A program made the translations under genes and the position numbers. This document shows positions 27,501 through 36,099 of a stretch of 64,000 nt of DNA, one piece after another (position 1 is the first letter of the stretch; the number at the start of each line of letters is the position of its first letter). Below the pieces are notes generated by a model, which was not told the DNA's origin, did not search any database, and saw nothing but the letters and a program-made list of their open reading frames with translations. The stretch covers positions 62,001 to 126,000 of the forward strand of contig JAUCBJ010003790.1 in the NCBI GenBank assembly GCA_032718475.1, read 5' to 3'. The stretch comes from Nemertoderma westbladi. Its lineage: Eukaryota > Xenacoelomorpha > Nemertodermatida > Nemertodermatidae.

Positions 27501-28006
27501 TGGGAGATGGTACCGCAGTACCCCCTATTAATGGGAGATGGTACCGCAGTACCCCCTATTAATGGGAGATGGTACCGCAGTATCCCCTATTAATGGGAGA
27601 CGGTACCCCAGTACCCCCTATTAATGGGAGATGGTACCGCAGTATCCCCTATTAATGGGAGACGGTACCCCAGTACCCCCTATTAATGGGAGATGGTACC
27701 CCAGTACCCCCTATTAATGGGAGATGGTACCGCAGTACCCCCTATTAATGGGAGATGGAACCCCAGTACCCCCTATTAATGGGAGATGGAACCCCAGTAC
27801 CCCCTATTAATGGGAGATGGTACCGCAGTACCCCCTATTAATGGGAGATGGTACCCCAGTACCCCCTATTAATGGGAGATGGTACCCCAGTACCCCCTAT
27901 TAATGGGAGATGGTACCGCAGTACCCCCTATTAATGGGAGATGGAACCCCAGTACCCCCTATTAATGGGAGATGGAACCCCAGTACCCCCTATTAATGGA
28001 GTACCC
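24565..28006. repeat. 31-bp GGTACC satellite, block 1
   Basis: About 110 units of ttaatgggagatggtacc followed by [c/g]cagtaccccctat. Each unit holds a KpnI-type GGTACC site and the inverted pair GGTAC-CGCA-GTACC. Common variants are gcagta versus ccagta, gagacgg, ggaacc, gtatcc and accacc. A truncated unit (aatggagtacc) occurs at 26581 and again at 27995, 1,414 bp apart; the second is the insertion point of the BEL/Pao element. The array interrupts the intron between CUL3 exons B and C. Confidence 0.95.
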
Positions 28007-28458
28007 TGTTACAGCCGGTCTCGTTTACCTTAACTTATTGTGCTATATCTTATTGTGCTATATGTTATTCCACCTACCGGTCATTTCACAAACTGAATAT
28101 ATTATTAGCCAATAGAAATAAGCCACCTTTATGTTTGGTATATATACTTATCTGTGTGTGTCATTATGTACTTCTGTTGTATAAACTCATTCTGCATTCT
28201 GTTCTTTGTTAGTTATAGTTCATTAGGCCTAGGTCTAGGTATTCATGTCTTCATTGTATGTAATGTAATATTATTGTTTAGACCTACCTGCATCTGGAGA
28301 CACATATGTAACTCGTAACACTGTAACAAGTAACCATTAAATGTAACATAAGTAACTTCATTATTATACTTTCCGATTTTCTCAACTATATTGCGGCGAA
28401 TGTATGACAGGCCGACTTTTCTCGCTCACCCGGCTCTAAACGCAGTTCCGTAATTTCA
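28007..28458 (+). repeat. 5' LTR of the BEL/Pao element
   Basis: 452 bp, beginning TGTTACAGCCGG and ending TTTCA. It matches the 3' LTR except for single differences in catta[tg/ta]tac, a short T-run near the end, and ccgt[a/c]attt. Confidence 0.93.
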
Positions 28459-28480
28459 TGGTGCGGTGACCCGGGAACGG
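28459..28480 (+). other. Putative primer-binding site
   Basis: TGGTGCGGTGACCCGGGAAC follows the LTR directly. It starts with TGG, the complement of a tRNA CCA end, and has the GC-rich form expected of a tRNA acceptor plus T-arm complement. The tRNA identity was not determined. Confidence 0.7.
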
Positions 28481-28632
28481 TAAGTTCTAGTTTAATACGT
28501 CTTTGTCTGCTATCCCGGTACCGGTATCCAGTCAGCATCAACAGCTACCGTTAGACCGTAATCTCAGTCCAGTAGCTATCGACTACCTACATTAAACCTA
28601 ACCTATCCTGATTTACTGTTGTTATTTGCGTG

Positions 28633-31575
28633 ATGACTACCCCTGTGACTGGTGCCGTTGGCGTGGATACTGCCAACGCCCTGGTCTTCGATGACACCGG
28701 TAGTGTCTCGGGTGGTGGTCACGGTTCTACAGCATCGTATAGGTCCTTGGGTACCGGTATGGGAGGTGCGCTACCCGAAGCAGACAATACGATAATCGAG
28801 ACGCGTGGCGTTATTGGAGCCGGTGGAATTTCTTCTGGTGGCATTGTGGAGGGTCCGGGTTTAGATGAGGATGACGAAGACGACGAGGAACCCCAACTAG
28901 TTGATCCCATTGTCGCTAAAAGAAATCGAGCAGCTCGGAAATGCGCTTTTACAAAGTTGTTCAACCGAATTACCGAACTTGTACATAGTAAAGGAAGCCG
29001 GTCCGCGCTTAGGTCACTCCTATACGAGTTGGAAGAACGGGCTGTCGAATGCTTCGCAGCCCACAAATCTTACGTCAACTGCATTGCAGATGATGTAGAC
29101 GCCGACATCGCAGCTGACCGATGGTTATCATCGCTGAAAGATGCACACCAGCGGTGCGTGGAGTCTGTAGAATTCTATTTAAATTCTCGTCATGGAGAAC
29201 CTTCCTCTGTGGCTACCAGTCGAGTTCCTTCTCGTTTATCGAAACCTGCTAACAGTAATGCTTCTAAGTTGTCATTGGCGGCTCAACAGGAGGAATTGCT
29301 ACAGGAACGTGAACTACAATTAGCTCAGTTTCGGCGCGATAGAGATCTACGAGCAAAGAAACGGGAACAGCAAAGACAGAATGAAGAACTTAAAGAATCT
29401 CTACAACTCCGTTCATTGTATAACAGTGTGGAACGTTCTCGCCTTTCTGTCAACCTGGAACAGAAAAGAGCTGTCCAGGAGGGACGGATGGATCTCGAGC
29501 AGAGACTTTTAGATTTCGATTGTGGCGTTCCTACATTGGCTGGTGGCGTTCAAATACCAGCCAGTGGCGTTCCTACATTGGCTGGTGGCGTTCAAATACC
29601 AGCCAGTGGCGTTCCTACATTGGCTGGTGGCGTCCAAATACCAGCCAGTGGCGTTCCTACATTGGCTGGTGGCGTCCAAATACCAGCCAGTGGCGTTCAT
29701 ATATCAGCTGGTAGCATTCCTATATCAGCTGGTGCCGTTCTAACACCAGCTGGTGGCGTTCCTATACCAACTGGTGGCGTACCTATACCAACTGGTGGCG
29801 TACCTATGTCAGCTGGTGGCGCTCATATACCAGTTAGTGGCGTTCCTATACCGGTTGGCGGTGTTCCTATACCAGCTGATGGCGTTCCTATTCTCGTTGG
29901 TTGCGTTCCTCACCCAGTTGGTGGCGTTGCTACTAGCAGTGTCTCTACACCAGCTATAGGAGAATCCGTTCCGTTTTCTAAGCAATGTCTGTTTGTTCCT
30001 AGCTCGACGGACCCTATGTCCATTCTCGGTCAGCCTTTTCCAGATTTACATGTGTGCAATAACAATGTTAACAATCCATATACCCCTGTTAATAATTATT
30101 TTTCTGGTGCTAATAATTCTCATTATAATAGTCCTTATGATAATCATGTGTATAATAGTGAATGTGTCTCCAGTCAGGATCTACAGAATCGTATAGGTTG
30201 TTTACCAGTAAATAGTAATTGTGCAATTAATTATTCTCGCCCATCCTCTTATGGTACACATTCTGTTATTAAGCCCACCACTTGGGCTACAAGTTGTCCC
30301 GTTTTTGTACCAAACTGTCACACTACGTGTACCATTGTTAATGCGTCAACACCTCAGTGTAATTCTATTGGAGGGTTGGCCATGGGTGTGTGTGATAGAC
30401 CCCCTGGGCCTAATGTTAGTGCGTGTAGGGTTGCATCCCAGGTAGGTGGGTTATTTAACGGGCCGGCTGTAGATGTACCAGTCTATACTGGTACATCCGA
30501 AATTTATAATTCTAACTCACGAAATCCTCAATCCTCTGCAGATGTTTGGATTGACGATTTAAATAACAGAGGAGTTAACAATTCTTTTACTAATAATTGT
30601 TTTAATAACTTTCCATACCAAGGACCCATAGGTTTCCAACATTTAGCCAACTTAAAAATTGAACCATTTGATGGTTCTCCCTTGAAGTGGCATGGTTTTA
30701 TTGCCTCTTTTCATGCCCTCGTTCACACTCAGGTTTCATCTGATTCTATTCGTTTAGCAATTCTTAGAAATCATTTGACACCTGATATCAGAGAGAGTGT
30801 AGCTTCTACTATTAACGACCCTGATTTATATCGGGAAACATTACAAGAATTACGCCGTATTTATGGCGACTGTGACTTAATAGCTGTGGCATACATAATA
30901 GAGCAGCTACGAAAAATTCCGTTTGTTAAGGCTAATGATATGAATTCTTTAAAGTCATTTTCCTTAAAACTTCATGGTTCGGTATCAGCCCTGGAGAAAT
31001 GTGGATACACTGCCGATATTACATCAGCTAATAATGTAAGGGATTTAGTTCAAAAACTTCCCAATTATTTGCAAAATGAATGGGGCAAACGGGTTATTCT
31101 TATAAAACCTCGGCGCCCAACCTTAAAGGTGCTAGACAGTTGGATCACTGAGAGGCTGCAAAGTGCTCGTGTGGTAGAAAGTACATTACGGGCCAGTAGT
31201 AATAGTTATGCCGGTAACCAAGGCTTGTCCAATAACAAATCATTTCAAAATAAACCGCAATTTAAAAGGCCTAAATCCAGTGCTCCAACTGTTTTTACAC
31301 CTATTATTATGGCTACTGCCAGCAATAAAGTTAATTTTTCTGAAACACAGTCAAATAAGTATCAGAAATCGTCTAGTTCCGACTCGAGCTCACTTACTAA
31401 AGGTATGTCGGCTACTGCTTCTGTGGTTGAACACTGTCATTGTTGCGGCCAGTCCCATTTTCTTGAAAATTGTAACAATTTTAAATCATTAAGCCTAGCT
31501 GACCGCATTGAGTTAGCCCGGGACAAATCCATGTGTTTTGTATGTCTCAAAGCAAAGCAAATTGTAAAATCGTAG
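28633..31575 (+). CDS. BEL/Pao gag-like protein with heptad-type minisatellite
   Basis: About 980 codons; the first true ATG is at 28633. An acidic stretch (DEDDEDDEE) is followed by a helical charged region near residues 205-290 rich in Q, E and R. Residues ~298-435 are a tandem repeat: GVPTLAGGVQIPAS four times, decaying into GVPIPxG heptads. The C-terminal half contains a gag-like domain (IEPFDGSPLKWHGFIASFHA onward), the usual nucleocapsid partner of BEL/Pao. Near the end come Cys/His knuckles (CHCCGQSHFLENC, then CFVC). A TAG at 31573 stops the frame inside the second knuckle. The pol frame continues in the same phase beyond it, so this stop arises from small local indels rather than normal gag-pol architecture. 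Confidence 0.88.
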   Translation: MTTPVTGAVGVDTANALVFDDTGSVSGGGHGSTASYRSLGTGMGGALPEADNTIIETRGVIGAGGISSGGIVEGPGLDEDDEDDEEPQLVDPIVAKRNRAARKCAFTKLFNRITELVHSKGSRSALRSLLYELEERAVECFAAHKSYVNCIADDVDADIAADRWLSSLKDAHQRCVESVEFYLNSRHGEPSSVATSRVPSRLSKPANSNASKLSLAAQQEELLQERELQLAQFRRDRDLRAKKREQQRQNEELKESLQLRSLYNSVERSRLSVNLEQKRAVQEGRMDLEQRLLDFDCGVPTLAGGVQIPASGVPTLAGGVQIPASGVPTLAGGVQIPASGVPTLAGGVQIPASGVHISAGSIPISAGAVLTPAGGVPIPTGGVPIPTGGVPMSAGGAHIPVSGVPIPVGGVPIPADGVPILVGCVPHPVGGVATSSVSTPAIGESVPFSKQCLFVPSSTDPMSILGQPFPDLHVCNNNVNNPYTPVNNYFSGANNSHYNSPYDNHVYNSECVSSQDLQNRIGCLPVNSNCAINYSRPSSYGTHSVIKPTTWATSCPVFVPNCHTTCTIVNASTPQCNSIGGLAMGVCDRPPGPNVSACRVASQVGGLFNGPAVDVPVYTGTSEIYNSNSRNPQSSADVWIDDLNNRGVNNSFTNNCFNNFPYQGPIGFQHLANLKIEPFDGSPLKWHGFIASFHALVHTQVSSDSIRLAILRNHLTPDIRESVASTINDPDLYRETLQELRRIYGDCDLIAVAYIIEQLRKIPFVKANDMNSLKSFSLKLHGSVSALEKCGYTADITSANNVRDLVQKLPNYLQNEWGKRVILIKPRRPTLKVLDSWITERLQSARVVESTLRASSNSYAGNQGLSNNKSFQNKPQFKRPKSSAPTVFTPIIMATASNKVNFSETQSNKYQKSSSSDSSSLTKGMSATASVVEHCHCCGQSHFLENCNNFKSLSLADRIELARDKSMCFVCLKAKQIVKS

Positions 31576-31590
31576 ACCCTTGTAATTTCG

Positions 31591-34500
31591 ATGGTTGTAA
31601 AAAACGCCCATCACGTTTTATTACATGGAGCACCTAAGGTTTTTGGTGCTAAATCTTCTTCCCAAAATAAACAACACATAGGAACTACCTCATTGAGAAC
31701 ATCCCCTAGCACTGTAGCATTACAGATTGTACCACTGCGGGTACGTTCTGCAGGTAAAACTGTTAAAACTTTTGCTTTGTTAGATCCCTGTAGCCAGATC
31801 TCTGCAGTTTGTGAAGATCTAGCTAACAAACTGGATCTTAAGGGTGAGCAAAAACCATTGAGAATCGGCACTATTAATTCAGATGGAGAAACTGTAAAGT
31901 CCTTATTAAGCTCCATTGATGTTCTACCTGTAAATAGTGAGTCTGTATTTCCTGTCCCACGGACTTGGGTTTTATCCAAGTTAAATATCGCAAATCAGCG
32001 TTTTGATTGGCCCAAGATTAAATCTTCCTGGAGTCATTTATCTGATCTAGATCTTCCAGCTGTAGATTCAAATAAGGTAGGCGTCCTGTTGGGTGCTGAT
32101 GTCTTTGATGTAATTCGTCAACTCGATTATCGTCCTGGCCCTTCTGGCTCCCCTTCGGCAGTTTTGACTAATTTTGGGTGGACTTGTACTTCTACCGTAC
32201 CTCTTCATCCCCTTTCTGATGATGAATGCCAGCATATCATGCATGTCCGTTATTTAGACTCCCGTCCAGGTGCTGATGCTTGTGCAGACATTGACTGTTC
32301 TTTAGAGACTTTACTCACACGATTCTGGAATACTGATTCATTCGGTGTTAATCCTTGTAAATCTTTGCCTATAAATCATGAGGAAGCTACTGCTCGTGAT
32401 ATGCTTGAGTCTAACACACGCCATACAGGTGAACGATATGAAACCAGTTTACTTTGGAGATCCCCTACCATCCAATTGCCCAATAACAAACGAACAGCTA
32501 TTAGGTGCCTTCAGGCTACTGAAAAACGTCTTAATCGTAATCCAATTTTACATAAACGTTACCATGAAACCTTTCAAGGATACATAGATAAAGGTTTTGC
32601 TGTAAAGGTTGACATTGATGAACCTGATCCACCTGGTAGAACATGGTATCTCCCTCATCACCCAGTATTAAATCCGAACAAACCTGATAAGGTACGCATC
32701 GTTTTCAATGCTTCGGCTAAGGAGCATGGTGTTTCTCTAAACGACTGCCTGCTTAAAGGACCTGATTATCTTGCCAGTCTTGTGGGTGTTTTACTTAGAT
32801 TTAGAGAAAGATCGATTGCAATATCTGGAGATATCACTGCCATGTACCACCAAGTTGCTGTCAAACGCAAAGACCAGGATGCCTTGAGATTTCTTTGGGG
32901 TGGTCCAAGCCATGCTAAGCCTCCTGGGGTGTATCGTATGGTACGAGAAATATTTGGGGCTATATCTTCATCATCATCCTGCTTCTTTGCACTTATTCGT
33001 ACAGCACGAGATTTCTGTTTAGAATTTCCTTTACCGGCCTCTAAAGTCGAAATCTGTTTCTATGCAGATAATTATTTTGATTCTTGCGACACCACTGAGG
33101 AAGCCATCACCCTTGTCAAGGGCATGGTAGAGCTCTTATCTAAGGGTGGGTTCCATCTGGGCCAATGGATATCTTCTTCCTATGAAGTTCTTTCAGTGAT
33201 ACCAAAGGGGGATCGAGCAGATCCCTTACTTGATTTAGATGTTGATGAACTCCCTGTTGAATGTGCTTTAGGTGTCAAGTGGAACTGTTCAACTGACTGT
33301 TTTGTCTTCTACACTAAGATCATCGACCTTAGTCATACCATGAGAAATGTTCTAAGACAATCATCGTCATTATTTGATCCTTTAGGATTCTTGACACCAT
33401 TCTTGCTTATTGTTAAGGTCCTAATGCAAGAGATGTGGAGGAGACGTCTGGCATGGGATGATCCACTTCCTGATGATGTGGTAGTTCGATGGGAGCATTG
33501 GTTATCTGAGCTCCATCTTCTTGAAAAGGTTCACATACCTCGTTGTTATTTTCCCAGATCGCCACAACTCCAGAACACTCAGTTACATGTTTTTGGTGAT
33601 GCCTCTACTGTTGGCTTTGGTGCTGTGGCTTACCTTAGGGGTAGTTATTCTACCAGTGATATTAAGGTAGCCTTTGTTATGTCGAAGTCTCGTGTTGCCC
33701 CAGTCAAGGCTTTGTCGGTTCCACGCCTTGAGCTGCAAGGTGCATTATTAGCAGTGAGGCTGTCTAAGTTAATTACAACCGAACTTAGAATCCATGTTGA
33801 TAAATATATATATTGGTGTGATTCCACTACCGCTCTTCAATGGATACTTTCTCGCAGGTGCAAATATAATGAGTTTGTAGCCAATCGTGTTGGAGAAATC
33901 CTCGATGTGTCAGATCGTGACCAGTGGCGCCATGTCCCTGGAATTCTTAATCCTGCTGATCATTGTAGTCGAGGTCTTCTCTTGTCTGAACTCCACTCTG
34001 ACCATCCTTGGTTTCAAGGTCCAGATTATCTAAGATCCCCTGAAAATCAGTGGCCAGCCAGTTTAGCAATCCCTGATAACCCAGTTGAAGGTGATCCTGA
34101 AGTCAAGGCGGTATATGCTGTCCATGTTGCTGAATCCTTTACTTTCGAATTTGTATCAAAGTTGTCATCCTTATCTAGAGCCCAACGTGTCCTTGCTTGG
34201 GTATTTAGGTTTGTCCAAAACTGTCGAAACAAGGTTCATCAGCATTCTACTCTGAGTGTTTCAGAACTCAGGTATTCATTAAATTATATGATCAAGTCTG
34301 TACAAAATTCCTTTTACTCCAATGAGATTGCCAATTTATCCAATGGGAACCCCGTTGGAAAAGATAGCTCTTTGTTGACATTGCTTCCCGAGTTGGATGA
34401 AGATGGTTTACTCAGAGTTGGTGGCCGTATTTCGAAGTCTGACCTCCCTAATTCTGTATGTCACCCTATTATTCTCCCTAACAATTGTAGGTTTACTGAT

Positions 34501-35361
34501 CTTGTTATTCTAAATACTCACAAGATAGTTTTTCACGAAGGAGAAGATCATACCTTAAATAATTTAAGACAAACCTACTGGGTTCCTAAAGCAAGATCTT
34601 TAATTCGTAAGCTTTTATTTCGTTGTACATTTTGTAAGAAACGTCGAGCTCGGCCTGTTGCTCCTCTTATGGCTGCTTTACCCCGGCCGCGATTGTCTCC
34701 TATGACATTTCCATTCCGAAACATGGGTATAGACTATTTCGGTCCACTTTATGTCCGTCATCTTAGACGAACAGAGAAACGTTATTGTCTTCTTGTAACT
34801 TGCCTTGTAACAAGGGCAGTCCATTTAGAGATTGTCCATTCCATGGATACAGACAGTTTTCTTATGGGCTTTCGTAGAGTATTAGCCCGTCGTGGTACCC
34901 CCTCTATTGTTTATAGTGATAATGGCAGCAATTTCACTAGTGGTGAAAAGGAACTCCGAGAGTGCCTTGAAGTTCTTGATCAGTCTTCTATCAAAAATAC
35001 TCTAGCTCAGAAGGGAATTACATGGCATTTTAATCCCCCTGCTGCACCACATTTTGGTGGTGTTTGGGAACGTCTGGTTAGATCCGCAAAGAAAGCTTTA
35101 AAAGTGATTCTTGGTAACCAGCGTGTAACAGGTGAGGTTCTCCAAACAGTTATCGTTGAGGTCGAACATTTAATGAATAGTCGTCAACTCACGCATATTA
35201 GCATAGATCCTCATGAACCAGAAGCAATAACACCGAACCACATCGTACTTGGTCGTGGTAATCCCAATGTAGCCCCTGCTTTTGTCGATGATTCTGACAT
35301 TGGCAGTAAGAAACGTTGGTTGTCTACTCAAGCTTTAATAAACAACTTCTGGAAGCGATGA
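31591..35361 (+). CDS. BEL/Pao pol: protease, reverse transcriptase, RNase H, integrase
   Basis: 1256 codons open. Near residue 62 is a retropepsin-like motif, FALLDPCSQIS, with DPCS in place of the usual D-S/T-G-S. Reverse transcriptase motif A is SGDITAMYHQ (Asp414); motif C is FYADNYFDS (491-494), where the second catalytic Asp is Asn. RNase H shows FGDAS (Asp670), PRLELQGALLA and WCDSTTALQW. Integrase has an HHCC-type finger (HEGEDHT...CTFC) and the triad Asp1048 (GIDYFG), Asp1110 (YSDNGSNF) and Glu1160 (GGVWERL). The frame ends at FWKR plus TGA, where one base appears lost at a conserved Trp. The first residues HHVLLHGAP belong to the end of the gag knuckle region. Confidence 0.92.
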   Translation: MVVKNAHHVLLHGAPKVFGAKSSSQNKQHIGTTSLRTSPSTVALQIVPLRVRSAGKTVKTFALLDPCSQISAVCEDLANKLDLKGEQKPLRIGTINSDGETVKSLLSSIDVLPVNSESVFPVPRTWVLSKLNIANQRFDWPKIKSSWSHLSDLDLPAVDSNKVGVLLGADVFDVIRQLDYRPGPSGSPSAVLTNFGWTCTSTVPLHPLSDDECQHIMHVRYLDSRPGADACADIDCSLETLLTRFWNTDSFGVNPCKSLPINHEEATARDMLESNTRHTGERYETSLLWRSPTIQLPNNKRTAIRCLQATEKRLNRNPILHKRYHETFQGYIDKGFAVKVDIDEPDPPGRTWYLPHHPVLNPNKPDKVRIVFNASAKEHGVSLNDCLLKGPDYLASLVGVLLRFRERSIAISGDITAMYHQVAVKRKDQDALRFLWGGPSHAKPPGVYRMVREIFGAISSSSSCFFALIRTARDFCLEFPLPASKVEICFYADNYFDSCDTTEEAITLVKGMVELLSKGGFHLGQWISSSYEVLSVIPKGDRADPLLDLDVDELPVECALGVKWNCSTDCFVFYTKIIDLSHTMRNVLRQSSSLFDPLGFLTPFLLIVKVLMQEMWRRRLAWDDPLPDDVVVRWEHWLSELHLLEKVHIPRCYFPRSPQLQNTQLHVFGDASTVGFGAVAYLRGSYSTSDIKVAFVMSKSRVAPVKALSVPRLELQGALLAVRLSKLITTELRIHVDKYIYWCDSTTALQWILSRRCKYNEFVANRVGEILDVSDRDQWRHVPGILNPADHCSRGLLLSELHSDHPWFQGPDYLRSPENQWPASLAIPDNPVEGDPEVKAVYAVHVAESFTFEFVSKLSSLSRAQRVLAWVFRFVQNCRNKVHQHSTLSVSELRYSLNYMIKSVQNSFYSNEIANLSNGNPVGKDSSLLTLLPELDEDGLLRVGGRISKSDLPNSVCHPIILPNNCRFTDLVILNTHKIVFHEGEDHTLNNLRQTYWVPKARSLIRKLLFRCTFCKKRRARPVAPLMAALPRPRLSPMTFPFRNMGIDYFGPLYVRHLRRTEKRYCLLVTCLVTRAVHLEIVHSMDTDSFLMGFRRVLARRGTPSIVYSDNGSNFTSGEKELRECLEVLDQSSIKNTLAQKGITWHFNPPAAPHFGGVWERLVRSAKKALKVILGNQRVTGEVLQTVIVEVEHLMNSRQLTHISIDPHEPEAITPNHIVLGRGNPNVAPAFVDDSDIGSKKRWLSTQALINNFWKR

Positions 35362-35618
35362 CTGAATATGTTCCATCTCAAATTGAACGTAAAATTTGGT
35401 TAAGAGATCGCAGAAACTTATGTCCTGGGGACATAGTTCTTGTTGTATTCTTGAACTCTCCCAGGGGACATTGGCCTCTTGGTAAAGTTTTGGAAACCTT
35501 TCCCGGGTCTGACGGAGTTGTCCGTTCCGTTAAGGTCCGTGTAAATGGAAAAGACTATACTCGACCCGCTGTAAAAGTATGCCTCTTAGAAGAGGCTAAC
35601 AATGAAAAAAATGTGTAA
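35358..35618 (+). pseudogene. BEL/Pao integrase C-terminal segment, out of frame with pol
   Basis: Reading shifts by one base just after the pol stop and continues as TEYVPSQIERKIWLRDRRN, then LCPGDIVLVVF...RGHWPLGKVLETFPGSDGV. This is the C-terminal domain that normally follows the FWKRW motif in BEL/Pao integrases. It stops at 35616-35618, about 30 bp before the 3' LTR. A single-base deletion explains the separation. Confidence 0.8.
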
Positions 35619-35648
35619 CTCCTCTTACATCGTAGTTAGGGCCGGCTT

Positions 35649-36099
35649 TGTTACAGCCGGTCTCGTTTACCTTAACTTATTGTGCTATATCTTATTGTGC
35701 TATATGTTATTCCACCTACCGGTCATTTCACAAACTGAATATATTATTAGCCAATAGAAATAAGCCACCTTTATGTTTGGTATATATACTTATCTGTGTG
35801 TGTCATTATATACTTCTGTTGTATAAACTCATTCTGCATTCTGTTCTTTGTTAGTTATAGTTCATTAGGCCTAGGTCTAGGTATTCATGTCTTCATTGTA
35901 TGTAATGTAATATTATTGTTTAGACCTACCTGCATCTGGAGACACATATGTAACTCGTAACACTGTAACAAGTAACCATTAAATGTAACATAAGTAACTT
36001 CATTATTATACTTTCCGATTTTCTCAACTATATTGCGGCGAATGTATGACAGGCCGACTTTTTCGCTCACCCGGCTCTAAACGCAGTTCCGTCATTTCA
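35649..36099 (+). repeat. 3' LTR of the BEL/Pao element
   Basis: 451 bp, TGTTACAGCC to TTTCA, nearly identical to the 5' LTR. The satellite resumes at 36100 with the duplicated TACCC. A GGGCCGG stretch just before it may be the polypurine-tract region but is not typical. Confidence 0.92.

Larger units (their letters stand above)
28007..36099 (+). mobile_element. BEL/Pao LTR retrotransposon (8.1 kb)
   Basis: Complete-looking element: 5' LTR, primer site, gag, pol and 3' LTR, flanked by a 5-bp target duplication TACCC (28002-28006 and 36100-36104). Domain order protease, reverse transcriptase, RNase H, integrase is visible, and the pol sequence is BEL/Pao-like. It lies antisense to CUL3, inside the 31-bp satellite. 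The two LTRs differ at about three positions by eye, so insertion was recent. The coding region is nevertheless broken at the gag-pol junction and near the end of integrase, and the reverse transcriptase motif C is atypical, so this copy is probably not autonomous. Confidence 0.93.

Noticed and set aside
24565-28006. CRISPR-like array (regular ~31-bp units)
   Set aside because: Units follow each other without unique spacers and the setting is an animal intron; it is a satellite.
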